From assembly GCF_910591885.1 (NCBI RefSeq), contig NC_063278.1:8095501-8159500 (forward strand): DNA of 64,000 nt, read 5' to 3'. The stretch comes from Bombus terrestris. Its lineage: Eukaryota > Arthropoda > Insecta > Hymenoptera > Apidae. The notes under the pieces were generated by a model. The model was not told the DNA's origin and did no database searches. It worked only from the letters and a program-made list of their open reading frames with translations. A program made the position numbers and the translations under genes. Position 1 is the stretch's first letter, and the number at the start of each line of letters is the position of its first letter. Shown here in pieces: positions 48,601 through 60,900 of the stretch.

Positions 48601-50597
48601 CTCGGATCGAAGAAGTAGCTTGCGGTTTCCGGTCCGTCCACTTGGCTCGCAATTACGTTTAGAGGAAGTATCGGACTGAGATTAGAATCTCCACGATCGC
48701 ACCTGCAAATTCGTGGAATTTAACGAGACACAAAGAGCGATACGAAGAACGATACTGCCGATAATTTTCTTTCATTTATTTATTTTTTATATTTGATAGA
48801 ACTAGCAAGTCCACTATATAAAGAAATTTTCAACATTTTTTTTGACATACGAAGATTTATGTTACGTGTGGATGTGTCTATAGGACTTAACAACTTCACG
48901 ATCAAACCTTACGAATTTATAATGATCGAAAGAGATGATAGATGTGGTAAAAAGGAAAAAATTATTTTAACAATTAAATTACTGAACTTATTATAATATT
49001 GGATTTATGGGTTTGTTACAATTTACTCTTTTAAACGAAATAATAATTCTTAGGTGTTTTGATAGGTTCCCTAATGATTTTTCACGCTTGCTTCAACTTT
49101 TCTAACTATTCTAATATTCTTGGATGAGAATGTATATGCGCAATACGCATCATAGTATTCGACAAACAGATCGGAGGAATTTACGCTAAATTTTAATAAA
49201 TTCCGCGTGAATCTCGATAAAAGTGGATTTTGGAAGGGAAACAGGTTCGTTTTATACGGACCAGAAGTTATATGTCGCTTTTGTCGTACGAGATTATCGC
49301 GACAGGGCGATAAAACGCAGGAAGAAGGTGTCATCGCGAATTCTTACGATCGTCGGATAAGGATGTCGGAATGGAAGGAGGATGACGATGTCGTTGAGAT
49401 TCAGGGACGACGGTATTTACATAACGTAGGGAAGCGTCGTAACTCGACAGCGACGGAAATGACGTTCTGCCACACTCTGCAGGTCATTTCCACGTAGAGG
49501 CGCGTGGCCGACGTAGCCCAGAGAAATCACTTCCGGCTCGTTGAGCCGGAAATTCGAGCCAATCCCTGGCCTGGTATGTCGACCCACCCTCGAAACGCGG
49601 AACGTCGCTAGTATCGACCTTTAGTATTCATTTCTGAATCTCGAGAGATCGTTCGTTGTCGCCCGATCGAATTATCGTGAAGAAGACCGACGGTGCTTAA
49701 TTGACGAACACTGATCAAATACTGGCGGGAAATGAATTTATGCTTGGTGATTCAAGTGTAATCGATTATGGGGCAATGGTAAAGATAACTCAACGAATGG
49801 AACGAAGAAATGCCAGCTTTCGCGAGCAAATGCCCGTGAAAACCTTTACATTATCGGACGATTATCGGGAAATTCTTCTATTCTATATTTCTGTACCTTT
49901 CAAACGAACGATACTTCTGGATGAATTATTGAGAGTTGATCTCTTTATACGTATATATATATATGTCCTCCTGTAGATGAAGATGGAATAGCATTCGAAA
50001 CGATGTGACTTACATATAAATCTAATCGACACCCTTCCTGACTCCAAAAATCACGGACCCTTATTATTCAATATTTATAGACAGCTCCCGATTCCGGCGC
50101 TTACGAGGTCTTAACGGCTTTCAAGGCAAATCGTGATAAATGTGATTTCCTCTGTCCCCGATTAGCTCCTCCCTTCGGGACTCGCAGCAAACGACTGCCG
50201 AAGAGTCCGCGTGACATCAAAGATACGCCAGGTATATACATCAAATCAATGTCGAAAATTCTAACAAAATTATTTTTAGCCCATTAAGAACCAAGCAACG
50301 AAACAACGTTCGAAAGTTGTCTAAATTTTGCAAACATTACTAAAACATAATTAGGGAAACGTAAATTATTGTCTTGTCAAGTAAGAATGAAATGTATCGG
50401 GATAATAGAATTCATTGGTACTTAATGAGATGACCATTAAATCTATTATTGCGACAATTATACAAATATAATTTTTACCAGATCCAACCTATTATAACGT
50501 GATCACTGATATATCAAAAAACGTGAAGGGTGGTGTAATTCCAGAATCTGAGAAGATCGCAGAAATTTCATTCAGTCCGCCACCAACTCGCTACTGC
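45655..50597 (+). CDS. STPG2: sperm-tail PG-rich repeat protein, STPG2-like (10 exons, 3' end open)
   Basis: Exons are 45655-45766, 45835-45957, 46032-46181 (or from 46039), 46285-46440, 46538-46759, 46881-46997, 47064-47211, 47361-47593, 50081-50231 and 50482-50597. That is about 509 codons, close to vertebrate STPG2 (about 460). Nearly every exon carries one PG-x-Y repeat: IGPGTYD, LPGPGTYN, EGPGPVDYH, TPGPGDYE, IPGPGKYD and GPGPSDYH, with degenerate versions PAPNAY, APDSGAYE and TPDPTYYN. Such SHIPPO-type repeats are found in microtubule-associated axonemal and sperm-tail proteins, so a flagellar role is inferred. All junctions are GT-AG and phase-compatible except exon 2 to 3. Exon 2 ends in phase 1, but exon 3 needs phase 0 at the obvious TTACAG acceptor; using the AG at 46037-46038 instead restores the frame. 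The last exon is unresolved: exon 10 ends at GTAAGT, and a phase-compatible open frame after TAG at about 50649, running to 50873, is one candidate. Confidence 0.82.
48157..48487 (-). CDS. candidate terminal exon of an unidentified nested gene
   Basis: On the minus strand a pyrimidine-containing CACCTTTCAG acceptor is followed, after 1 nt, by 109 open codons and a TGA. The translation is protein-like: compact Gly/Pro/Tyr-rich text with a CSGYVPSYLGLSAATPSYQH motif, then Pro-rich sequence and an aromatic FEDYLDLGWFMDF segment. The same frame has no ATG before the middle and is closed by a stop about 80 nt upstream of the acceptor, so it would have to be an internal-start terminal exon and not a single-exon gene. 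A second frame on the same strand is also open over much of it, which weakens the case. The GYVPS-type motif recalls ciliary microtubule-associated proteins, but I cannot assign a family. Confidence 0.33.
49156..49497 (+). CDS. uncharacterised open frame in STPG2 intron 8
   Basis: The frame is open for about 114 codons between stops at 49153-49155 and 49495-49497. It lacks an early ATG and includes a CRFCRTRL Cys pair and a charged stretch (SEWKEDDDVVEIQGRR). It could be a skipped or alternative exon or chance. No PG repeat is present and no family is recognised. Confidence 0.15.
   Translation, partial: YSTNRSEEFTLNFNKFRVNLDKSGFWKGNRFVLYGPEVICRFCRTRLSRQGDKTQEEGVIANSYDRRIRMSEWKEDDDVVEIQGRRYLHNVGKRRNSTATEMTFCHTLQVIST
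49531..49551. promoter_or_regulatory. GC-rich perfect hairpin with paired ETS-like cores
   Basis: TTCCGGCTC, a 3-nt GTT spacer and the exact complement GAGCCGGAA. Each arm contains an ETS-family core (CCGGAA or its complement TTCCGG), so it could be either a paired binding site or an RNA hairpin in the intron. Function is inferred only. Confidence 0.4.
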
Positions 50598-53500
50598 GTA
50601 AGTTTTGATCTCTATATCAACGAAACTAACGGTATCGAATTATCGTAGCGTGTAGAAATGAAAACGATCGTCCTGTGGACGATTTCGAGGCCGTTGTTTT
50701 CATGGAACGACAGCGTAACAACGAAACGAAAATCGAAACGGCGCAGCGGCCGGCGGATGGCTCGCGTATTTTCACGTCGAAATTTCTATTCCGTTCTGTC
50801 GGTTCACGTATACGGTATTTACTTTGTTGTCACGGTCCAGGATATTGCGTGCTCGGTGCGCGCGCGGGAATAATACCGGATACTTCAGATGGTGATGTAT
50901 GAGCCGCGCGTTACGAGATGGTTAGATGGGCCAGCGTCGGTCCGTATTACCTCTGTCCGACGTGGTTCCACCGTGCACGAAGCGGGGTTCGTAAATAGCC
51001 CGAATTGAAACGGAAGTCCTTCTTTTTCCCCCGTTGGACGTCTTTCGCGCGCAACCAACCTGCGAGATGAATGTGTCGAGGGAATGGAAGTTCCGTGAAT
51101 GTAAAGTTTGGAATTGTATCGTGTGCTGCTTGTCTGCCACGTCTTCTTTTAAAGGATAGAAAAATATGTTTCAGGTTCTATATATGTAATACACCTGGTG
51201 AGTAATGCAGCTTCTTCAGTTCGTATGCTGGCAGACAAAAATTTTAAATCACTTTCTCAGTTTTATTTATCACGTCACGTCGCGACAATGTGTGTAGTGA
51301 TACGAGAATTAATTGAAACATTTGAATGAAATGAACAGTCGCTTTTATGAAATTTTTAATATTTTCAATGGTAACAACGTAAAGTGCTAAATGTATCAAA
51401 AACGTTTAAACATATTTCCAATGTTTTTATGTTTTAATATGTATATATATTCAAATATAACGCGCAAAAGTAAGCGACCGGCTTGACGCTGCAGACAAAA
51501 CAAAATTTGCATAGCGATCGATATGTTAAATTTGCTGTTCCTTGTTTATGAAATTCAGCTCCGAAAATAATTGTATCGCCTACAGAATAATCCAATAATT
51601 TAATTTGATAAAAAGACGCAGTTAATACTACTATCAGAGATTTTATTCTTTCAATGAATATCATCTTACAGATTCATCCTTACCTTTCGTCCTCCATTCT
51701 GAAAAAATCGTTCAACGTCTCTTTGGGTAAACCGAAACTTATCAGAAATTGGATGAAACAAGAGGAAAGAAAGGAAGAGCCTCATTGTGTCTGCAAGAGG
51801 AAGAAGCTTCGTTGGTTTGCTTCTCCCATACATCGGCAGAAAAAATGTCACACGTTTGTTTTCTGATGAAAGACTACCTTCGTTTTATAAAGAACTGATT
51901 CTGTTACTTTCATAAAATCTTACAAAAATCTACCCAGTTTGCTACCAACAAATATACACTTCGCTTTTCTATGAAATTCGAGATTTTTATTTTCCCTGCA
52001 GAAAACAATTTATATATTTTTTTCACAAATACGAAGCACAGCCTCTCTGCTCTTCAACGCGTATTTTAATAATGTCGCTGCAGCAAATGTCCTCCAGTTT
52101 ATTCGTTAATGTACAATTATTACGTCCACGTCCGCTGCGGATGACACGTGACCAACAGTCATCGAGCAGAAATTTCCAAGCGTGTAAATCAAACGCAACG
52201 TGACTCTCGCGGATAATAGATTCCCCGAAGATCTTCACGGTGAAGCGCGTTCAAGTCGAGGACGCTTGGGACGCGAGAATCGTCGACAACTCGGCGAAAA
52301 ATCATGCGGATGAACGAAATATAGAATTTCAATTGTAATATCGCGTTGATGTCGTGGATTTTATGAATCGCATCTCACCCCGTGTCGCGTGTCATCGACG
52401 TAAATTATTCGACGACGCTTGCAAAAACGTTGATCGACACCGGCCAAATTTATTCGATTTCCATGTGTAATAATATCACGACGCACATACACGAAGCGAA
52501 ATCATTGTAGATGATGTGATATAACCCCTATGAATCTAAATACGACAGGAAGTAACGTCGATACATAGGTGTCTACGAATTTGCATAACAAATTTAAAGA
52601 GGATTTTTGATCCGCCAATGATATCCCAATCGATCCCGCGATATATTATTAAAATGAGATACAAAATACTTTTTAAAATACAAAATAGGGAATTTGTGAA
52701 ATTAGCGTGAAATATTCTGCATGCAAAACTCTCGTCGTAAAGATATTATGATTAATAGGGTAATACTAACGTTATAGATTGATAGAGTCGGTTATGAATA
52801 CTTGGACATTGAACCCGCCGGATTATGAGCCAAGTATCGGACGTAAATGGAGCGATACATTATCATCATAACGTATACGAAACACTAAAAGCCAAGCCAA
52901 GAAGCGTTGAGGTTCGAACGTGCTTGCTCTGGACTTTGATCGATCACTGTGAATGGAAACTCGGTTACTCGTACATTACCTTCCCTTATAGTTTCCTCAA
53001 AGAGCTTCTTACGCCAGTTCTGAAATGCAAAACCTGCTTCTTGAAATTCTATACACAAAACCATATTGTAATCCTGTAATTCCATATTGTAAAGATCTAA
53101 TAAAGATATCCTTACAACATCACAAACTAAGATATTACAACATCCTTACAAACATCACACACAATATCATAGAAGTTTAATCTAGAGTAATTTTCAAGTC
53201 ATAAATTTCGAATAAAATCCCAAACTATAATCGAAAATAATTTTCAATAATTTTCAAATATACCGCAACTGCCGATATTTATAAATTACACGTCAATATA
53301 ATTTAATTTCTATCGCATTGGTTACGCCGTCATATCTGACAATAGGCCCGTCCGTTTCTCCTTACGCGCTTTAATACGCATAGTCGATGACAAGGACAAT
53401 ATTTGCGGCGGTTTAGCATTTAAAATCAACGTCGACGAGAAAAAGTCGTAAGCCGGTGTTATTTCAACGCGTTATCCATCGCCTATTTCGTTTTCTGCCA

Positions 53501-54807
53501 TCGTTGTCGGGTAATAAATACTTTAATTGCAAGGGGGAGAGTTTCTTCTTTTATCTGCGCGTGGAGCTCCCTTCGGCGAAGAGAATCCTTCGAGGGTATT
53601 TAAAGTCTCGTAGTTACTTTCGTAATTACTCTTCGTTTCACTCGGTACACCGGCAAACAGATGGAAAATGATAAAAAAAGAATAGAAGGAGAAAAGAAAA
53701 AGAGAAAAGAGAAGAGAGAAATGAAAGGTAGAAACGAAAACGAAGATCCACCGTAGTTATAATACCTTTTCTCTCCCTCTGGGACTTGAATATTTATGTA
53801 CTGGATGTTCTCACTGACGTATGCAATCTTCGGGAAGATCGTATAAAAAGCGCGCTCCGTTTCGGTCCCTTATCATCTATTTGCATTCTTTGTTTCGATG
53901 ATATAATTTATGAACGGCCGGGAAGCGATGTCCGGTCGTTGTTTTATTTTTAACGTAAACTTGGTCCGTGTCGTTAATCCCATATTTGTTTTAATTACTG
54001 GTAAGGCGCGCTAAAAACATCGTTGTCAGTCCAGCGGCCGAAATTGAATAATGCTGGTTAAAATGTTTGTCAAATACTTTAATCGTGTTAAAGGAACGAT
54101 AAATAATAGATCGTAATGCAAAAATGATGCATTTACCCTGTCTGCTGATTAATTACATAGCGAACATATTTTTGAAAATAAATCATTTCAACTATGATAA
54201 CTCTTTGTTACATGTTATTTTGTGAAATTCAATTGAAAAATAAAACTTTCATTCTAAAAACGTAATATTGAAATGCTTTTCAGAGATGCAATGAATAATT
54301 TTAAATGCAATCTAAAAATGTTTTTACTCTTCTGTTCACTGATTAATTAGTAGAGATATTCCTGGAATAAAGTTATTGCAATAGCAAGAAGGTTTTGCTG
54401 CACGTCATCTTATATTGAGTCACATTTAAAATTGGAATTATACTTTATTCTTTCAAGAAGAAAATCTTGAAAGACCTTTTTATCGCTTTAGATAGAAGGA
54501 CTGTGATAAATCAAGACAGTAAAGCAATTAAATGCTTCATTCCCGATGTAAGGCGATTACAACGGTTTAAATCCAATTTGACAGACTTCTCTCTCAATCT
54601 CTCGGGCGTCTTTTTTCTGTTTTTATACTTTTCATAAAGTACGTTCTCGGCTTCGTTTTTACACTCAAGACAATCGCACGAAAACATTCATGTTCGAGGA
54701 TTCGCATATTTGCGCTACGGTCGTTCGGTCTTTTTTATTGTTTGAGAATACACCGCGGACGCCCGGGAAATTCTTACGACGTTTAAACAACGGTTACACG
54801 AGTGTAA
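50598..54807. other. no recognised gene beyond a possible STPG2-like last exon
   Basis: A frame phase-compatible with exon 10 of the STPG2-like gene runs from about 50650 to 50873 and may be its terminal exon, but it has no PG repeat. The rest is AT-rich with purine-rich sequence at 53670-53750. No exon chain is recognised. Confidence 0.4.
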
Positions 54808-54809
54808 AC

Positions 54810-55265
54810 GTAGACGTTGACAAAAACTATTCACCATCAGTCATATGTAAATCTTGAACAATCTAAAAGACATCTTTCTACATAACTTTCAAATCTCAGG
54901 AAACAAGACCGCACAAATTTCTGTAACCACTTTATAGAAGTTGTAGTCCATTAACAATTACCAAAACTTCCAAAACGGTATAGCCAAGAATATAACGAAC
55001 GTAGATTTTGACAAAATTGTTCGTCGAAAGTAATGCACAACGTTAGACCAAATACATAAATCACACTCAAATCACATGAAACGATAACGTACAAATTTAT
55101 CAAATCGTCCTGTGAATTCCCCAAACTGAAATGTAGATGTGGACAAAACGATTCATCGTGAATAGTAGCCAACACTTGAACAGATACAGAACAAACGCCT
55201 TCTTGAATCTCACAAAACAAAATAATACTACCTGCAGAATATTTTCTAACTATATCCAGAAAGAG
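54810..55265. repeat. degenerate tandem repeat, three units
   Basis: A unit beginning GTAGAYKTKGACAAAA then a TTCRYC block occurs at 54810, 55001 and 55133. Each unit continues with matching RAATCWCAYRAAAC text about 80 bp later. The spacings are 191 and 132 bp. The unit is non-coding in any consistent frame. Confidence 0.55.
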
Positions 55266-56397
55266 AAAGAATGGCAATTCGTTTAAATTAATCAAGATCC
55301 ACAAAGAATTCCTAAAACACGATCAACTGTCAAACTCTCGGAGCGAGAATAATTCGAACCCATAAACTTCTCTCTACGGGACCCTCGGTCGTCTTTCTGA
55401 ACCAGTAATCGGAGAAGCCCAGCATTCTTCTCTTGCTCGCAGCATCACGTGCCGACGTGTGTATCAGCGCCGCAAAATGTAGCGTCGACGTCGGCGTATC
55501 ATCGTCGCCGACGTATCGTAGCCGCTAATTTCCTCGCGGAATCGTCACACTCCGCTTGTCACCGCGTCCGGGAAGCAATTCCGTGAATTCTTGCCTCGGA
55601 GGAATGTTCCCTTTGATCGTAGCTTTGCGAGCATTGCTCTTAACAAGAGGCAACGTATAACTCGCCGGTCCCGATTCTCCCGTTATAGCTACGTGCTCTC
55701 CTTTGAAACACCTTCCTCCTTAGAGCAACCGAGGCGAAACACGACATTTATCAAAAATTCCGGTCGTACGGGCGCGATTGTCTTGCCGCGTATCGCCGAG
55801 CGCCATGCCGTCGCGTCGCCTGAATCGAGCGTAGTCTCACGCTTCGGCTCTTGCGACCAACGGCGATTGACGCGGGTCATTTTGCGGTCGAGCAACACAA
55901 TGTAGCCTGGCAGTGAATCTTGTTGACGCGAGCACGAGATGTCATCTCGTGACCAAACGGCCGCGAACCCTGCCACATCGTGTACTTTGGAAATTGCGTC
56001 TTTGTTGGAGGTTCGTGTTATGTGGGGTTGTTACGGAAGATGTTTGTGAAGTAGTAATATTGCTAGAATTTTTCGGCTGATAATAATATGATAATTATAA
56101 ATAAATATTGATAATCGGAGATAAAATGTAAACCATTGTATGGTAAAAATAAAAATTTAGAACCGCTTGTTCAATCATCACGGTCGAGCAATATTACAGA
56201 ACACTTTAATTATAGAATTATCATATTCACAGTTTCTTAATAAATACGAAGATCGGCGTAATTCTTCATTTACTTTTGATAAAATATGATCTACATTTCC
56301 GGAAGGAACATATTAATATTTGAATATCATCATGGGATTAAATTCGAAGAACATAAGCCAAGTAAAAGAGAGAATTATAAACATTTTATAAACATGT
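55266..56397. other. no recognised gene; GC-rich patch
   Basis: A CpG-rich stretch at about 55370-56030 is open in several frames on both strands, without motif. The remainder is AT-rich. Confidence 0.4.
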
Positions 56398-56516
56398 TCA
56401 ACTGAGAACGAACATGCGAGGCAGGAGCACGTCTTCGTTTAAAATTATGCACACGTCAAATACAAAATTTTTGTTCTCAAGAATCGTAATAAGGGGATCG
56501 ATGTAAATGGTGATTT

Positions 56517-57026
56517 TCATAATTCTATGACAGTAGCATGTACGTGGATGGCGAACAGAAGCGCATCCAGGCCATGTAGACTCCTTGTGAACAATTTCGA
56601 CAGGATCGACACGATATCGGAGAGGACTGTTAATCGGCGGATCTCCAGTCGGCGTTGATAATGTGGCGGGACTCGCAACGAGGACGACATTACCGTCGCA
56701 ACCCCACATCGGACAGGACCAAGGGTATCAATCAGTGGTACATGAAAGGGGCGCGGTTCGGCCACGTCTGTCGTCGGATCTCGCATTGTCTGGCTGCGAC
56801 AGATAGACAGAAGCGACGCGAACTTCCGACGTATCTCTATCTGATGACGCCTCTGCGCCACTGGAAACGCCGTCACGTTACTTTGTTCGCGATCCCCTTC
56901 GTCGACGCCTCCAACGTGGGGTGTTAATAAATTTTCCAAGGCCTGACACACCGACTCGCCGGATTTCAGAGGAAAACGCTCTACCTCGATTATGTATATA
57001 CCTACAGAATTTCCCCGGTCGACCAT
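56517..57026 (-). CDS. 169-codon open frame, uncharacterised
   Basis: Begins ATG and runs 169 codons, the longest ORF in the window. No domain is recognised. A second minus frame (56398-56709) and a plus frame overlap it, so part of its openness reflects high GC content. Acceptor-like sites within it (TCTGTAG and GTGTGTCAG near 57000-56940) also allow it to be read as spliced. It could be coding or chance. Confidence 0.18.
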   Translation of the reverse strand: MVDRGNSVGIYIIEVERFPLKSGESVCQALENLLTPHVGGVDEGDREQSNVTAFPVAQRRHQIEIRRKFASLLSICRSQTMRDPTTDVAEPRPFHVPLIDTLGPVRCGVATVMSSSLRVPPHYQRRLEIRRLTVLSDIVSILSKLFTRSLHGLDALLFAIHVHATVIEL

Positions 57027-57048
57027 TGCATTCCGCGTTTTATAGAAA

Positions 57049-57321
57049 TTAGAACGTCACTACTAGGCCTTTCTGCTGATTCAACTCTCGAGCTTTGTTC
57101 GCGAAAGAGTTTCGAGACTCCGTTTTCTCTTCCGTGCCGTTCGACGAACTACAACCAAAAGGATTGTCAGAGGAACAGACGTTCGCAGAAGAGAAACCGA
57201 GAGATTGGAAAATTTCCATGGCGAACTTTCGAAGTCTCCTCGCTTCGTAAACAATGTCGCGATTCGAACGTTTTAATCTGATGATTCCAAAGAGGACGAA
57301 GGATGCTATTATAGGGAACAT
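57049..57321 (-). CDS. candidate small protein with N-terminal hydrophobic segment
   Basis: A 90-codon frame starting at ATG directly after an in-frame TGA. The first 14 residues (MFPIIASFVLFGII) are hydrophobic and followed by RLKR, like a short signal anchor. Then come an amphipathic helix, a Ser/Asn-rich stretch with three Cys, and a basic C-terminus. It ends 23 nt before the ATG of the 169-codon frame on the same strand. No homologous family is recognised. Confidence 0.25.
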   Translation of the reverse strand: MFPIIASFVLFGIIRLKRSNRDIVYEARRLRKFAMEIFQSLGFSSANVCSSDNPFGCSSSNGTEEKTESRNSFANKARELNQQKGLVVTF

Positions 57322-57972
57322 TCAGAGGCGCAGACGAGCTACGGAATTATTTGTTTCTTCCGATTTAACGTAGATGTCACTGAGAACAAAGGGAGGGAAG
57401 ATGTTCCTGGGAGAGACAGGATCCTTTCTCGTCGAAAAGCTTGGCCCCTGCAAAAGCAACCGGCTGCACCGTGGAAAACAAAGGGCCTTTCCATCTGGGT
57501 GTTCTTATTTTTTGTGTTGTCTGTTCAAGTATATGTGAGCACAGGCGCGCATGTATGGAACAGTCGCTCGCGAAAACCTATTGTTCGGTCGCATGGCTAC
57601 GGACGCGAACGAAAATTCACCGTAGGGAAAACGAACAAGCTAACGTCCGGCGATAGAAGTAGCCGTAACGGTACCTCTGACTTCTTTATTCGCTTTCAGA
57701 ATGGAGACACTCGACTCCTTGAGACGCACCACCTGACGAGAAGCTTCCGCCACTGGGCCACGTCTCTCTGTCCTATGCGTCGCGACCGGCGACTTGACCT
57801 CGCGAGCACGTCTCGAGCTGCATTTCGTCTGCATTCTCGAGTCAACATCAGGTTGCCGTCTCGTCACGAAATAACAGTAGGCACGCGTTTGCTTGGCATT
57901 GCTCTACGCTACAGTTACTCCGTGACAAGTGGACAATGCACTCAGAGCTGTATTAACGTCTATGGAACGTGA

Positions 57973-60900
57973 AGGTTACTTCTAGTCGAATCACGTTCCA
58001 CGCACAGTTTCATTTTTAATAAACTTGAGAGACACGAGCGCGTTTTAATAATAAAGTTTATCGACCGTTAATAATTTGCACTTTTTTATACCGTATGTTT
58101 TATATGCATTTCATATTCTTATTATTTTATCAAACATCTTGATTCGAATTTAATGACATAAATATCAATAGTAGTATATGCGAGTTCAATAAATTTTTCA
58201 CGTAGATATTTTAGGGCTATCCCAAAGTATGTAATTTGATAACCGTGCATCATACCAGTCAGATGAAATCATTTTCCAAATTTATAAAATATCAACACCT
58301 GTTTTATTTCACAGTGAAGCATATCAGTGTTTGGAGGAATAAAAAAAAAATCTTTCTTCTTTAATCAAGCATCGTCTGCTCTTTTCTCTTACAAGCTACA
58401 CAATGATATAATTCAACGTCACAGGTTGTATACGAGAGAAGGTACAACGGGGATCATGCGGGAGTATTTAATTTCGCGCGACATAGAAGAGGAGCTGGCG
58501 CCAGATTTTTAGGGAAAGTGAAACACATCCAGAGTTATCCTTTTGAATACGTTCGGAGAGAGGGTGTCGCAACAAAGGTGAAACACGGTGTTCTCTCGCG
58601 TTTCCGAGTGAGATCTGCTCGGCTCGGCGGATGCACACGCATGAAAAGTCGACGATACGGGGTGGAACCTTTTTTTTCCCCTCAGCCATGCACGCCATGA
58701 TCTCTGGCCATTTAGCCAACGAGCTGGCTGGCTGTGAGTCATCTTCCCCTTTCGTCGAGTTCTCCCTCACTCTGTTGCTCGATGCATTCGATGCGTCGTC
58801 GTAACTCTTGTCCCATTCAGTTCGAGGCGACCGTAAAATCGAGCGTTTCTTCGAGCCAGGGCGACCGACAATGGTGATTTATGTCGGCGAGAAGCACCGC
58901 GACGTCTCACTTCCGCCGATCCATGGCCACGTTTCCCGCCGTCCTCCTTGTATGTACGTCTTTGCGACAGATCGAAACCTAGCAAACTGGTTTCACTTTA
59001 TTACCAATTCCTATTTTGCACATCATGAACATTTTACTATCTCTCATAGATATATGCATTTATCGATAGTAAATGGAATGAATTTTATTAAGTAGCCAAT
59101 AGTATATCTCGCGCAATTAGTATTTCAATTTGTACTCTTCGATCAAGATGCTTCGATGTCTCGTAAAAACATTTCCCATGTAGTCAAATCTATATGTGGC
59201 ACCGCGCACCTACATATAGCATCCGCATAATGTATCCTGTCAATTTATTCGTTACATCTTGTTCATATCGAACGTTCGCCCGATACTCGATCACGTATCA
59301 TTCATAACTCCGACATTCATCTTGAAATGTATATGCATATACGCAGTAACACGGTCGTAGACCTACTATTTTAAAGAGATAGCTCAACAAAAATAATTAC
59401 GAGAGTCGGAACTATAAGAATTCTGTGATTCAGAAACATTCTCCGCTTCCTGCACGACATGATTTAATCGCGTCCACCGCGTAATTTTCTCTCCACCTAG
59501 GACAGAAACAAATTTACAAAAATTGCAATAAACCACGGTGCTCGTATATTCAACCGCAAAAAAAAGATGTTCAGAGAGAGTACGCCTTAGCGAAGGAAGC
59601 GATAATCCAGTACGATACGTCGCGAAAATACGAGAGAGGCAGTCCAACTCGAAAATAACGCTCGACCGTAACCGGACCGGATATTAATATCTCCAGGATG
59701 GCGAAATCTCGAAAAAGAGGAGCGAACAATGGCGTCAGGTTGAACGGAGGTCTGGCCTGGACAGGCTCTCGACGTAGCGATGCTTCGTTCAGGCGTTAGG
59801 TACTTTTATCTCTGGCTCGTGGGCGCGAAAACGTACTCGCCAAGTATCCGGTGGCGTATCCGGTGTTCCCTACGCCGAAAGGGGTCGAAGAAGACCCCTG
59901 CTGGTGGTGAGGCGGTGGCCGCGTCTGTGAGTTTCGGCTCTCTGTTATCGGCGGTTGCCGCTCGGGGCTGGGAAGTACGGACATTTAAAATGCAGATTAG
60001 CGCGTGCACCAGAGAGAGAGAAAGAGAGAGAGAGATTCGAGTGCCGTACGTGAACGCAGACGTAAACGTAAGAGCGTCGGGTGGCTAGTGTTTTATTGGG
60101 GCCAGCTTCCGTTTTCCTTTACCTATCCCAGGCCGGCCACCGCCGAGATGCCACCGCGAAGATAAAGTCACCTCCGAGCTTCAACCAGTCCGCTAATTTA
60201 TTGATCAGTGATTTATTGGCTGGCTACGCCCCGTCGCGGCCTTAATTGCCGCCCAAGAACTTCGATGGACTCTAATAGCGAGCAGAGGCTCGCCAGGAGG
60301 GTGGAATTTCATGGACAGGGGAGTTTTTTCGAGACGTGATAAGACTAGAGATTGGAGAATTTAATTTGGCCACATGGCTAGATAAATTAATATTTATGAT
60401 TATGTATGACTGGATGAGAAGATAAATCATTGTCTAGCCAACTTGATCAATGATCGTTTAAGTACACAAAAAGGGCTTTGATATTTCAAGAAAATTTGTA
60501 ACACGAAATTGAAACCAGAGATCACGCGTTAATCTAAGGATATTTATATCGATTTTAACAATCGTATCTCTGGAATAAAAGCTGTATAACAAGGACACAT
60601 TCGTATCTTCATTAAACTTAAAACATTTGTTAACAATAGAAAAATAGTAAGTAGGTGAATTCAAGAAACATATTAATTACATTACTAAATCCTTTCTAAC
60701 TTGAGGAAATAAATTACAAAGTATGTTGGATCGATTACCCGAGCTATAAGGTCTAAAGAAATCCTTCGCTCCATCGTGGTGAAAGCCTGAAGAACAGCGT
60801 TTACGTAGCCTTGACTCTTTTAAAATATTACCGACCGATCTCCGGCTAGGAGAGCGAACGACATCGGAAATCCAGCCTAGAAACTTGTCGAAGTTTACCC

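Larger units (their letters stand above)
47594..50080 (+). other. intron 8 of the STPG2-like gene (2.5 kb)
   Basis: The longest intron of this otherwise compact gene; the others visible are 66-250 bp. It has two GC-richer patches, one with a candidate minus-strand exon (48157-48487) and one with a 114-codon plus-strand open frame (49156-49497). Confidence 0.55.

Noticed and set aside
48185..48652. 155-codon minus ORF overlapping the nested-exon candidate
   Set aside because: Its composition is poorer (Arg/Ser-rich) than the overlapping 48157-48487 frame; kept only the latter as a candidate.
54736..54757. Sequence close to microRNA miR-137 (about 17 of the first 18 nt from memory)
   Set aside because: One mismatch falls in the seed, the 3' end differs, and the upstream 60 nt cannot form the required hairpin arm.
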